Origin: Streptomyces justiciae
Lineage (GTDB): Bacteria > Actinomycetota > Actinomycetes > Streptomycetales > Streptomycetaceae
Assembly (NCBI RefSeq): GCF_015163075.1
Contig: NZ_JADDXU010000015.1
Span: 1 to 64,000, forward strand
DNA: 64,000 nt
Direction: 5' to 3'
This document shows, one piece after another, positions 16,476 through 25,158 of this stretch (positions are counted from its first letter, which is position 1; every line of letters begins with the position of its first letter). The translations under genes and the position numbers were made by a program. Below the pieces are notes generated by a model that ran no database searches, was not told where the DNA came from, and saw only the letters and a list, made by a program, of their open reading frames with translations.

Positions 16476-16955
16476 ATGGCCGGGCACACCGAGAACGAGA
16501 TCACCATCGGCGCGCCGCTCGACCTGGTCTGGGACATGACCAACGACGTCGCGAACTGGCCGCAGCTGTTCAGCGAGTACGCCTCCGCCGAGATCCTCTC
16601 CCAGGAGGGGAACCGGACCACCTTCCGGCTGACCATGCACCCCGACGACAACGGGAAGGTGTGGAGCTGGGTGTCGGAACGCGAGCCCGACCGTGACACG
16701 CTCACGGTGCGCGCCCGCCGCGTCGAGACCGGGCCCTTCGCCTACATGAACATCGTGTGGCAGTACGAGAAGGTGCTCGAGGGCACCCGGATGGTGTGGA
16801 CCCAGGACTTCGCGATGAAGCCGGACGCGCCGGTCGACGACGACTGGATGACGAACAACATCAACCGGAACTCCAAGGTGCAGATGGCCCTGATCCGGGA
16901 CCGGATCGAGCAGGCGGCCACGGATCGCCGGCCCGCGCCGGTGCTCTCCGACTGA
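16476..16955 (+). CDS. SRPBCC-fold polyketide aromatase/cyclase (WhiE-ORF VI type)
   Basis: 159-residue single-domain START/SRPBCC cyclase beginning HTENEITIGAPLDLVWDMTNDVANWPQLF, a hallmark of the TcmN N-terminal/WhiE-VI aromatase family. It folds the ACP-bound poly-beta-ketone and catalyses first-ring cyclisation and aromatisation. Translation starts directly after the ACP stop. Confidence 0.93.
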   Translation: MAGHTENEITIGAPLDLVWDMTNDVANWPQLFSEYASAEILSQEGNRTTFRLTMHPDDNGKVWSWVSEREPDRDTLTVRARRVETGPFAYMNIVWQYEKVLEGTRMVWTQDFAMKPDAPVDDDWMTNNINRNSKVQMALIRDRIEQAATDRRPAPVLSD

Positions 16956-16976
16956 CCCGGACGGAAGGACAGGACG

Positions 16977-17309
16977 ATGCACCAATCCCTGATCATCGCC
17001 CGCATGGCACCGGAGTCGGCCGTCGACATCGCCAAGGTGTTCGAGGAGTCGGACAAGGGAGAGTTGCCGCACCTCGTGGGTGTCGCCCGCCGCAGCCTCT
17101 TCCAGTTCGGCGACGTCTATCTGCACCTCATCGAGTCCGAACGGGACCCCGCGCCCGCCATCGCCAAGGTGGCCGGGCACCCGGAGTTCCGGGACGTCAG
17201 CGAACGGCTGTCGGCGTACGTCACCGCGTACGACCCGGCGACCTGGCGTTCGCCGAAGGACGCGATGGCGCGCTGTTTCTACCGGTGGGAGCGGGACGCC
17301 ACCTCCTGA
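16977..17309 (+). CDS. TcmI-family polyketide cyclase (WhiE-ORF VII type)
   Basis: 110-residue ferredoxin-like cyclase. N-terminal HQSLIIARMAPESAVDIAKVFEESD and FQFGDVYLHLIE, with the C-terminal YRWERD, are typical of the TcmI family that closes later rings of aromatic polyketides. It is the last gene of the rightward pigment operon and is followed at once by a 25-bp perfect hairpin. Confidence 0.92.
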   Translation: MHQSLIIARMAPESAVDIAKVFEESDKGELPHLVGVARRSLFQFGDVYLHLIESERDPAPAIAKVAGHPEFRDVSERLSAYVTAYDPATWRSPKDAMARCFYRWERDATS

Positions 17310-17318
17310 AGCACGCGC

Positions 17319-17375
17319 ACGAACCGCCGGTCGCCGGGCACGCGAGGGTTGCGTGCCCGGCGACCGGCGGTTCGT
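17319..17375. terminator. Bidirectional 25-bp perfect hairpin terminator
   Basis: Arms at 17319-17343 and 17351-17375 are exact reverse complements (25 bp) around a 7-base loop. It lies between the convergent ends of the cyclase gene and the methyltransferase gene, so it can serve both. Confidence 0.9.
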
Positions 17376-17396
17376 GAAGGTTTCCCCGGGATTCGA

Positions 17397-18452
17397 TCAC
17401 CCGGGGACGGTGCAGTCGAACGCGTGCAGATAGGGGTTGACCGGGCGTACGTCGTCGATGACCAGGCCCGCCTTGGTCAGCCTGTCGGTCATGCTGGCGG
17501 TGGTGTGCTTGGCGCCGCCCACGTTCAGGAGCAGCAGCAGGTCCATGGCGGTGCTGAACCGCATCGACGGGGTGTCGTCGACGAGGTTCTCGATGACCAC
17601 GACCCGCGCTCTGGGACCGCCCGCCCGGATGACGTTGCGCAGGGTGCGGGTCGTACTGTCGTCGTCCCACTCCAGGATGTTCTTGATGACGTACACATCG
17701 GCCTTGACCGGGACGTCCTCACGGCAGTCACCGGGCACCAGCCGCATCCGGTCGGCGAGCGTGCCTCCCGCCCGCAGTCGTGGATCGGCGTTGGCCACCA
17801 CGCGCGGCAGGTCGAGCAGGGTGCCGTGCAAGGTGGGGTACTTCTCCAGCAGGCTCGCCACCACGTGCCCTTGACCACCCCCGATGTCGGCGACCGAGGT
17901 GGCCCCTGACAGGTCGAGGAACGCCGCGACATCGCGCGCGGACTGCACGCTGGAGGTCGTCATGGCGCGGTTGAAGACGTCGGCCGACTCCGGGGCGTCT
18001 TCGTTGAGGTAGGGGAAGAACTCCTTGCCGTACAGCTCCTCCACGACGTTACGGCCGGAGCGCACCGCCTCGTCCAGGCGCGGCCACGCGTCCCAGGTCC
18101 ACGGCTCGGTGCACCACAGCACGATGTCGCGCAGACTGTGCGGGTCGTCCGTGCGCAGCTGCCGGGACATGTCGGTGTGGGTGAACGTCCCGTCCGGCCG
18201 CTCGGCGAAGACGCCGTAGCAGGACAGGGCCCGCAGCAGCCGTCGGAGCGGCTTGGGTTCGGTGCGGACCGCGGCGGCGAGTTGCTCCGCGGTGAGCGGG
18301 GTGTCGCCGAGGGCGTCGGCGACGTTGAGCCGGGTCGCGGCGCGGAGGGCGGCTGCGCAGGCCGCTCCGAAGGCGAGTTCCCTGAGCCGCATGGTCGGCG
18401 GCGGGGTGTCCGGCGCGGTGGATGGGGTGGGTGAGGTCTGTGCGGTCGTCAT
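17397..18452 (-). CDS. SAM-dependent O-methyltransferase (acetylserotonin-OMT type)
   Basis: 351-residue small-molecule O-methyltransferase. The N-terminal winged-helix dimerisation domain is seen at LRELAFGAACAAALRAATRLNVADALGD. The SAM motif I is VADIGGGQGHVVASLL; LDLPRVV and RMRLVPGDCREDVPVKADVYVIKNILEWDD follow. The usual catalytic His in this family sits in a NxxHDW-like motif; here the segment reads NILEWDD, so Glu replaces it or catalysis differs. The ATG at 18452 has AAGGAGGG upstream. Convergent with the pigment operon, it probably methylates the aromatic polyketide; an unrelated phenolic substrate is possible. Confidence 0.85.
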   Translation of the reverse strand: MTTAQTSPTPSTAPDTPPPTMRLRELAFGAACAAALRAATRLNVADALGDTPLTAEQLAAAVRTEPKPLRRLLRALSCYGVFAERPDGTFTHTDMSRQLRTDDPHSLRDIVLWCTEPWTWDAWPRLDEAVRSGRNVVEELYGKEFFPYLNEDAPESADVFNRAMTTSSVQSARDVAAFLDLSGATSVADIGGGQGHVVASLLEKYPTLHGTLLDLPRVVANADPRLRAGGTLADRMRLVPGDCREDVPVKADVYVIKNILEWDDDSTTRTLRNVIRAGGPRARVVVIENLVDDTPSMRFSTAMDLLLLLNVGGAKHTTASMTDRLTKAGLVIDDVRPVNPYLHAFDCTVPG

Positions 18453-18495
18453 GGGCCGCCCTCCTTCGTGGAGTTCATGAGCCGTCCCGCGGCGG

Positions 18496-19566
18496 TCAGC
18501 ACAGGCCGGCGGGCCGGGAGGCGCGGCAGGAGTTGCCCTGGAAGGTGTTGCCCTCGCCGGTGCCCGCGTTGACGAGGTCCGCCGGGGAGTTGCCCTCCAG
18601 CACGTTGCCGGTGATCCGGTTCCGGTCGTTCGGGGTACCCACGAAGCTCTTGGCCAGGACGATGCCGCCGGACATCGAGGAGTCGCCGGCGTTGTCCATG
18701 ACGCGGTTGTTCGTCACCAAGGTGTCCTCGGCGCCGGTCAGCACGATGCCGGAGCCCTGGAGCGCCTCGAGGCGCTCGGTCTTCGGGCAGGACTTGTTGT
18801 TGCCGACGATGCGGTTGTCGCGCACGGTCAGGGCGCCCGCCTTCGGCTTGTTCTCGTCGCCGACGACGAAGACGCCCGCGCAGTTGCCGGTGACACGGTT
18901 GTGCGCGACGGTGAGGTCGCGCAGCCGCCGGACGGTGACACCGATCCGGTTGCCCTCCAGGCGGTTGCCCTCGATCACGGTCCCCTCGGTGTCCACGGCA
19001 CCTTCCTCGGCCCTGATCGTGTTCGCGAGGAACAGGCCGGCGTCGCCGCTGTCCCGAACGGTGTTGCCGCGCAACACGGTGCGGACCGAACGCTCTTGCG
19101 CGATCCCCCAGACCTTGTTCTTCACCGCGGTCACGTTCCGCACGGTCAGCCTGTCGGTCCCCACCGCGATGACCCCGGCCTTGGAGAAGCCGGTCACGGT
19201 CAGGGAGGCGATGGTGACGCCTTCGATGTTCTTGTCCTTCTTGCCGACCACGCAGATGCCGTTGCCGTTCTCACCACAGCTCTCGGCGGCTTTGGTCTTG
19301 GCCGGTTCGAGGACGGTGAGGCGGCCCATGCCGCGCAGGGTGAGGCGGGGGGTGGTCACCTTGACGCTCTGGCGGTAGGTGCCGGGGGTCACCAGAACGG
19401 TGTCTCCCGGCTCGGCGGAGTCCACCGCCTTCTGGATCGACTCCCCGGGAAAGACCAGGTGCGTCATGTGATCGGCGGCGACGGCCGGCCCGGCGCCGAG
19501 CCCCGCTCCGGTGAGTGCTGCGGCACATGCCAGGTAGGCGACATGAGTTTTCATCATATTCAGCAC
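18496..19566 (-). CDS. Secreted right-handed parallel beta-helix protein
   Basis: 356-residue exported protein. Residues 1-31 form a signal peptide ending AVAA. The mature part opens with the NosD/pectate-lyase-like entry FPGESIQKAVDSAEPGDTVLVTPGTYRQSV, and many beta-helix turns follow with N/G-rich repeats such as VRDNRIVGNN, IEGNRLEGN and ITGNVLEGN. Two Cys pairs may form disulfides. The family binds or modifies extracellular polysaccharides, but no lyase catalytic set is evident. The GTG at 19566 is the longest start; ATGs at 19557 and 19554 also suit and no clear ribosome site decides. It lies 43 bases upstream of the methyltransferase gene, so co-transcription is possible. Confidence 0.8.
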   Translation of the reverse strand: MLNMMKTHVAYLACAAALTGAGLGAGPAVAADHMTHLVFPGESIQKAVDSAEPGDTVLVTPGTYRQSVKVTTPRLTLRGMGRLTVLEPAKTKAAESCGENGNGICVVGKKDKNIEGVTIASLTVTGFSKAGVIAVGTDRLTVRNVTAVKNKVWGIAQERSVRTVLRGNTVRDSGDAGLFLANTIRAEEGAVDTEGTVIEGNRLEGNRIGVTVRRLRDLTVAHNRVTGNCAGVFVVGDENKPKAGALTVRDNRIVGNNKSCPKTERLEALQGSGIVLTGAEDTLVTNNRVMDNAGDSSMSGGIVLAKSFVGTPNDRNRITGNVLEGNSPADLVNAGTGEGNTFQGNSCRASRPAGLC

Positions 19567-19691
19567 GTTATGACCGGAAGATCGGAGAATGGTCGTGATG
19601 GGCCATCCGGCGGCGTGTCATGGGGTGGGGGCCTTTGACCAGGGCGAGAGGCCTGGCCGGAGCGGTCGGACGGATGCCGCCGGCTCCGCTC

Positions 19692-20141
19692 TCAGGCGAG
19701 CAGGCCGTTCTGCCTGAGAAGGGGAAGCACCTGGTCCTGCACCGCCGGAGCCAGCCGCACGTCTGGTTCACCGCCGGAGATCCATCGCAAGTCCGCCAGC
19801 TCGGCTGCCGGCCGGGGGACCTGGCTGATGCTTGTGTGGAAGACGGTCATCTTCATGGGTACGCGCTCGAGAGCCGCGAGGGCTTCGACGTCGGCCAGGA
19901 ACCGCGGCTGCAAGGGACGCACCCCCAGTTCCTCGTCGAGTTCCCGGGCCAGAGCCTCCATGGGCCCCTCTCCGGGGTCGGGCTTCCCGCCGGGCAGATA
20001 GAACACCTCGGGAGCCGCCTTCTTGCTCACCACCAAAAGGCGCCCTTGCTGGACAATCGCCGCGGCCACGACGACCAAGTGCTGTGGCTGGCCGATACTT
20101 TCGGGAACGACCGCGAAACCGTCCTGTGTCATGGACGCCAT
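19692..20141 (-). CDS. Nudix hydrolase
   Basis: About 149 residues. The Nudix box is complete: GKPDPGE, seven residues, then RELDEELGV. It hydrolyses a nucleoside-diphosphate-linked compound in the cytoplasm with Mg2+, with a house-cleaning role usual for such short members. The start is uncertain: GTG at 20156, ATG at 20141 and ATG at 20132 are all in frame with weak ribosome sites. It stands alone between the beta-helix gene and katG. Confidence 0.85.
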   Translation of the reverse strand: MASMTQDGFAVVPESIGQPQHLVVVAAAIVQQGRLLVVSKKAAPEVFYLPGGKPDPGEGPMEALARELDEELGVRPLQPRFLADVEALAALERVPMKMTVFHTSISQVPRPAAELADLRWISGGEPDVRLAPAVQDQVLPLLRQNGLLA

Positions 20142-20219
20142 TGTCCCAAGAGGCACAGCCCGCCGGGCCCCTCGGTGAGGATCTCAGGGAACTCCCGACC
20201 CAGGGGCCCTGATGGCCGC

Positions 20220-22412
20220 TCAGGTGCGGACGTCGTACCGGTCGAGGTTCATCACCTTGTCCCAAGCCGCTGCGAAGTCCCGTACGAACTTCGCGTCGGC
20301 GTCACGGGAGGCGTAGACCTCGCTGAGGGCGCGGAGTTGGGAGTGCGAACCGAAGACGAGGTCGACGGCGGTCGCCGTCCACTTCACCTCGCCCGTTTCC
20401 CGGTCCCGGCCTTCGTAGACGTTCTCGTCGGTGGCCGATGTCGACCACTGCGTGCGCATGTCGAGGAGGTTGACGAAGAAGTCGTTGGTCAGGACCCCGG
20501 GCCGGTCGGTGAAGGTGCCGTGTGCGGAGCCCTTGTAGCCGGTGCCGAGTGCCCGCATGCCGCCGATCAGGACGGTCAGCTCGGGCGCGGTGAGGTTGAG
20601 CATGTTCGCGCGGTCGAGCATGAGGGTCTCGGGGGAGAGCTTCTCGCCCGCCTTGAGGTAGTTGCGGAACGCGTCCGCCCTGGGTTCGAGTACGGCGAAC
20701 GACTCCACGTCGGTCTGTTCCTGCGTGGCGTCCGTACGCCCCGGCGTGAAGGGGACGGTCAGCTGCTGCCCGGCGTCGGCCGCGGCCTTCTCGACGGCCG
20801 CGCAGCCGCCCAGGACGATCAGGTCGGCCAGCGAGACCCGCGTGCCGCCGGTCTGCGAGGCGTTGAAGTCCTGCTGGATCTGTTCGAGCGCGCGTACCGT
20901 CTCGGTCACCTCGGGGAGGGCGTTGACCTCCCAGTCCTTCTGCGGTGCGAGCCGGATACGGGCCCCGTTGGCGCCGCCGCGCTTGTCGGTGCCGCGGAAG
21001 CTGGCGGCCGAGGCCCAGGCGGTGGTGACGAGCTGGGAGACGGACCGGCCGGAGGCGAGGATGGTTGCCTTCAGAGCGGCGATGTCCGCGTCGGTGATCA
21101 GGTCGTGGTCGACCGGGGGGACGGGGTCCTGCCACAGCTGCGGCTCGGGAATCCACGGGCCGAGGTAGCGCGAGCGCGGGCCCATGTCGCGGTGCAGGAG
21201 CTTGAACCACGCCTTGGCGAAGGCCAGCGCGAACTGGTCCGGGTTCTCGTGGAAGCGCCGGGCGATCGGCTCGTACACCGGGTCCATCTTCAGCGAGAGG
21301 TCCGTCGTCAGCATGATCGGGGCGTGCCGCTTGGACGGATCATGGGCGTCGGGGACCTTGTCCCGGGCGGAGGGGTCGGTGGGAGTCCACTGGTGGGCAC
21401 CGGCCGGGCTCGTGGTGAGTTCCCAGTCGTAGCCGAAGAGGTTGTCCAGGTATCCGTTGTCCCACTTCGTCGGCTCGTACGTCCATGCCCCTTCGAGCCC
21501 GCTCGTCAGCGCGTCGCCGCCGACCCCGCTGCCGTGGGTGTTCCGCCAGCCCAGGCCCTGCTGCTCGACGGGGGCGGCCTCGGGCTCGGGGCCGACGTAG
21601 CTGGGGTCGACCGCCCCGTGACACTTGCCGAACGTGTGGCCGCCGGCGATGAGGGCCACCGTCTCCTCGTCGTTCATCGCCATCCGCCCGAACGTCTCAC
21701 GGATGTCCCGGGCGGCAGCGAGCGGATCCGGGGTGCCGTTGGGGCCTTCCGGGTTGACGTAGATCAGCCCCATCTGTACGGCGCCGAAGGGGCCGGCGAG
21801 TTCCCGGTCCCCGCTGTAGCGCTCGTCCCCGAGCCAGGTGTCCTCGGGCCCCCAGAAGATCTCCTCGGGCTCCCACTGGTCCTCGCGCCCGAAACCGAAG
21901 CCGAACGTCTTGAACCCCATCGACTCCATGGCGCAGTTGCCGGCGAAGACCAGCAGGTCCGCCCAGGAGATCTTCTGCCCGTACTTCTGCTTCACCGGCC
22001 ACAGCAGCCGGCGCGCCTTGTCCAGGCTCGCGTTGTCCGGCCAGCTGTTCAGCGGAGCGAACCGCTGCGCGCCGGCACCGCCACCGCCGCGGCCGTCCTC
22101 GATCCGGTACGTTCCCGCGGAGTGCCAGCTCATCCGGATGAAGAGCGGACCGTAGTGACCGTAGTCGGCCGGCCACCAGTCCTGCGATGTGGTCATCACC
22201 TCGAAGACGTCGCGCTTGAGCGCCTCCACGTCGAGGGTCGCGAACTCCTTGGCGTAGTCGAAGTCCTCGTCCATCGGGTTCGAACGCGAGGAATGCTGAT
22301 GGAGAACCTGTAGGTCCAGCTGATCCGGCCACCAGTCGCGGTTCGTCCGGGGCCGATGCGCGGTGGGGGTGGGGGAGGGGATTGCCGGGTTCTCGCTCTC
22401 GCTGCCAGACAT
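20220..22412 (-). CDS. katG: Catalase-peroxidase KatG
   Basis: 730-residue haem catalase-peroxidase, full family length with N-terminal active and C-terminal inactive domains. Distal residues Arg93, Trp96 and His97 lie in IRMSWHSAGTYR. Tyr218 (LIYVNPEGP) and Met244 complete the Trp-Tyr-Met adduct needed for catalase activity. The proximal haem ligand is His259 in AGGHTFGKCHG. It removes H2O2 in the cytoplasm. The start ATG at 22412 gives the typical poorly conserved N-terminus. No furA-like regulator gene adjoins it, unlike the usual furA-katG pair. An inverted repeat at 22470-22488 in its promoter region may bind a distant regulator. Confidence 0.96.
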   Translation of the reverse strand: MSGSESENPAIPSPTPTAHRPRTNRDWWPDQLDLQVLHQHSSRSNPMDEDFDYAKEFATLDVEALKRDVFEVMTTSQDWWPADYGHYGPLFIRMSWHSAGTYRIEDGRGGGGAGAQRFAPLNSWPDNASLDKARRLLWPVKQKYGQKISWADLLVFAGNCAMESMGFKTFGFGFGREDQWEPEEIFWGPEDTWLGDERYSGDRELAGPFGAVQMGLIYVNPEGPNGTPDPLAAARDIRETFGRMAMNDEETVALIAGGHTFGKCHGAVDPSYVGPEPEAAPVEQQGLGWRNTHGSGVGGDALTSGLEGAWTYEPTKWDNGYLDNLFGYDWELTTSPAGAHQWTPTDPSARDKVPDAHDPSKRHAPIMLTTDLSLKMDPVYEPIARRFHENPDQFALAFAKAWFKLLHRDMGPRSRYLGPWIPEPQLWQDPVPPVDHDLITDADIAALKATILASGRSVSQLVTTAWASAASFRGTDKRGGANGARIRLAPQKDWEVNALPEVTETVRALEQIQQDFNASQTGGTRVSLADLIVLGGCAAVEKAAADAGQQLTVPFTPGRTDATQEQTDVESFAVLEPRADAFRNYLKAGEKLSPETLMLDRANMLNLTAPELTVLIGGMRALGTGYKGSAHGTFTDRPGVLTNDFFVNLLDMRTQWSTSATDENVYEGRDRETGEVKWTATAVDLVFGSHSQLRALSEVYASRDADAKFVRDFAAAWDKVMNLDRYDVRT

Positions 22413-22469
22413 GCGCGCAACCTGCTTCCTGGTCGGATGTGTCCTGTTGCTGCTTGTTCCTCCTGACGT

Positions 22470-22488
22470 TGTTCGCTTTACCGGAACA
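22470..22488. promoter_or_regulatory. Inverted repeat upstream of katG
   Basis: TGTTC and GAACA arms separated by 9 bases, about 60 bases upstream of the katG start. It is a possible peroxide-regulator site. The arms are short, so chance is not excluded. Confidence 0.4.
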
Positions 22489-22595
22489 GGGCAATCCGAC
22501 ACGCACGCGGAGGGAGCCATGGCGCTCACAGGAGGGAAACCTCGGCCTGTGGCGCGCGGCGGCCCGCCGCAGCGCGTGGTGATTTCGGCGGAGTG

Positions 22596-23315
22596 TCAGG
22601 GAGTTTCCGCTTGGAGGCGCAGGCCCGCCAGGGTCAGTTCCAGCGCGGCGAGGAACTGGTCCCTGTCGTCGTGCTCGGCGAACTCGTCGGCGATCTCGTG
22701 CACGAAGGGGAACGTCGCGGCATCCAGTCTCCGCCAGGACTCGGCGTAGCGGCTGAGGTACTCCACGCGGTTCACCTCGCCGTTGAGCACCTCCTGCGGG
22801 AGTTCCGCGCCGAGGTCGGCGGCCGTGCCGACCACGACGCCCACGATCGCCGAGACGGCGTGGAAGCGCTGCCGCGGTGTGAGGTCGAGGCGCAGGGTCT
22901 GCTGGCCGAGCTTCTCGTACAGCCGCAGTGAGTGGCCCTGGACGTCGGTGTTGCGCATGAAGTAGGCCGCCAGCCACGGCCGGTCCATCATCGCGTCGAA
23001 GAGGGTGATGGCCATCTCGCGCAGATCGGCGATCGGGTCGTCGCTCTGCGGCTGTTCCTCGACGGCGGTCAGGATGGCGCCGACCGCGTGGTCGGTGGCG
23101 CGGTCGAACAGTTCGTCCTTGCTGGAGACGTACCAGTAGATGGTGCCGACGCCCGTGCCGAGCCGGGCGGCGAGGGCGCGGAAGGTCAGGGCCGACTGGC
23201 CCGCCTCGTCGAGCAGGGCCACGGCCGCGGTGAGGACGGCCTCCATGGAGTGCGAGGCGCGTTGGCGGCCTCGGGGCGAGGTCTCGGTGGCGGTACGTGG
23301 TCGCGGGCGTGGCAT
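22596..23315 (-). CDS. TetR-family regulator
   Basis: 239-residue TetR regulator. The HTH is LTFRALAARLGTGVGTIYWYVSSKDELFDRA (about residues 45-75). The C-terminal ligand domain resembles the TetR_C class found next to drug exporters. I take the ATG at 23315 over one four codons earlier. It is divergent from an MFS exporter gene, and four 18-bp-phased palindromes occupy the shared promoter region, so it very probably represses that exporter and itself. Confidence 0.9.
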   Translation of the reverse strand: MPRPRPRTATETSPRGRQRASHSMEAVLTAAVALLDEAGQSALTFRALAARLGTGVGTIYWYVSSKDELFDRATDHAVGAILTAVEEQPQSDDPIADLREMAITLFDAMMDRPWLAAYFMRNTDVQGHSLRLYEKLGQQTLRLDLTPRQRFHAVSAIVGVVVGTAADLGAELPQEVLNGEVNRVEYLSRYAESWRRLDAATFPFVHEIADEFAEHDDRDQFLAALELTLAGLRLQAETP

Positions 23316-23346
23316 GCAGTCATCCAATCACAGACTTGCGTCTTCA

Positions 23347-23414
23347 TCGAACGACGTTCTACTGTCGAACGGCGTTCCAGTATCGAACGCCGTTCGTTAA
23401 TCGAATCCCGTTCT
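23347..23414. promoter_or_regulatory. Array of four phased palindromic operators
   Basis: Four 14-bp units of form TCGAACGnCGTTCn start at 23347, 23365, 23383 and 23401, exactly 18 bp apart. The third unit (TCGAACGCCGTTCG) is the most symmetrical and the fourth (TCGAATCCCGTTCT) is degenerate. They lie between the divergent TetR and MFS genes. Confidence 0.85.
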
Positions 23415-23493
23415 CACGCTTCCGCACTCACGCATCCCGTTCCCACGCCGCGCGTCCTGCGACGACCGGCGACGTCCCGACAGGAGGCCGGCC

Positions 23494-24963
23494 ATGACCG
23501 CGACCACCACCACCGAGTCAGCTTCAACCCGTACCTACTCATCCCTGCGCGCGGCCTGGATGCCGCTGGCCGCGCTCTGCCTGGCCTTCTTCGTCGAGAT
23601 GGTCGACAACACCCTGCTCTCGATCGCGTTGCCGACCATCGGCCGCGATCTCGGCAGCGGCACCACCGCCCTGCAGTGGGTCACCGGCGCCTACTCGCTC
23701 ACGTTCGGCGGTCTCCTGCTGACGGCCGGCTCCCTGGCCGACCGCGTCGGACGCCGACGCGTGCTGCTGATCGGCCTCGCCGTGTTCGGCCTGCTGAGCC
23801 TGTGCGTCGTCGCCGTCGACTCCGCCGGGCAGCTCATAGCCCTGCGCGCCGGGCTCGGCATTGCTGCCGCCGCCATGGCGCCCATCACCAACTCGCTCGT
23901 CTTCCGGCTGTTCGACGAGCAGACGCTGCGGATGCGTGCGATGACCCTGATGATCGTCGTCGGCATGTCCGGGTTCGTGCTCGGCCCGCTGCTGGGCGGT
24001 ACGGCGCTCGCCCACGTGAGCTGGCAGTGGCTCCTGCTGATCAACGCGCCGATCGCGCTGATCGCCGGCATCGGGGTGCGGCTCGGAGTCGCCGCCGACC
24101 GTCCGCAGGACCTCACGAACGACAAGCTCGACCTGCCGGGCGCCGCCCTGAGCGTCCTCGCCATCGGCCTGGCCTGCTACGCGCTGACCAGCGGCGTCGA
24201 GCACGGCTGGCTCTCCACGATCACGCTCGCGTCGATCGGCGGAGCCGTGGCCGCGGGCATCGGGTTCGTACGGCACGAGCGCCGCAGCGCGGCGCCCATG
24301 CTGGACCTCACCCTCTTCTCCAGCGGGACCGTCCGCGGCGCCGCCATCGCCCAGATCGGCACGTCCATCGCGATGGCCGGCGTGATGTTCGGGCTCATCC
24401 TCCACTTCCAGTACGCCTACGGATGGAGCCCCGTACGGGCCGGCCTGGCGAACCTGCCGATCATCGTGACGATGATCGTCGCGACCCCGCTGTCGGAAGG
24501 GCTCGCCAAGAAGTTCGGCCACCGCATCGCCTGTCTGGTCGGCGCGGCCTGCCTGGCCGGTGCACTCGCCGGACTCGCCTGGGGCGTCGACCACGGCTAC
24601 GTCGCTATCGCCGCCTCGATGGTCGTAATGACCATCGGACTGCGCACCGTCATGACGATCTGCGCCATCGCCCTGGTCGACGCGATGCCCGACAACCGCA
24701 CCTCGATCGGCGCGGCGCTCAACGACACCGCCCAGGAGGTCGGCACCAGCGTCGGCACCGCCGTCGTCGGCACCCTGATCGCGGCGCTGGTCACCACGCA
24801 GCTGCCCGCGGGCGCCTGGAGCAGCGACCTCGTGCACTCCTTCTTCCACGGTGAGCGGATCATCTACGGCGTCCTCGCGGTGCTCGTCGGCCTGATCGCG
24901 ACAGCCGGCGCCCTCACCCTGACCGACTCGCACACGGTGGAGGAGCCGGCCGAGGGTCAGTGA
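23494..24963 (+). CDS. DHA2-type MFS exporter
   Basis: 489-residue, 14-helix major facilitator protein. DHA2 features are ALPTIGRDLG...LQWVTGAYSLTFGGLLLTAGSLADRVGRRR (motif A) and the motif C region GFVLGPLLGG. These proton-driven pumps export drugs, dyes or metabolites. The ATG at 23494 has AGGAGG upstream. It is divergent from its likely TetR repressor. Confidence 0.9.
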   Translation: MTATTTTESASTRTYSSLRAAWMPLAALCLAFFVEMVDNTLLSIALPTIGRDLGSGTTALQWVTGAYSLTFGGLLLTAGSLADRVGRRRVLLIGLAVFGLLSLCVVAVDSAGQLIALRAGLGIAAAAMAPITNSLVFRLFDEQTLRMRAMTLMIVVGMSGFVLGPLLGGTALAHVSWQWLLLINAPIALIAGIGVRLGVAADRPQDLTNDKLDLPGAALSVLAIGLACYALTSGVEHGWLSTITLASIGGAVAAGIGFVRHERRSAAPMLDLTLFSSGTVRGAAIAQIGTSIAMAGVMFGLILHFQYAYGWSPVRAGLANLPIIVTMIVATPLSEGLAKKFGHRIACLVGAACLAGALAGLAWGVDHGYVAIAASMVVMTIGLRTVMTICAIALVDAMPDNRTSIGAALNDTAQEVGTSVGTAVVGTLIAALVTTQLPAGAWSSDLVHSFFHGERIIYGVLAVLVGLIATAGALTLTDSHTVEEPAEGQ

Positions 24964-25158
24964 CCGGATCGCGGCCACGGCCGGTGGTGACCGCGCAGCG
25001 AACGTGATCAGCCAGGACGGAGGTGCATCCTGGCCCTGCCACGCGCCCCGTCCCCGCTCCGCCAGGTCCCTGCCTGGGCCGACCGGAGGTTGCCCGGGTG
25101 TGCGCGTGACCGCGGCAGGGAACCCGTCCCCTGATCGTGGAGCGGCGGAAGGGGCCCT

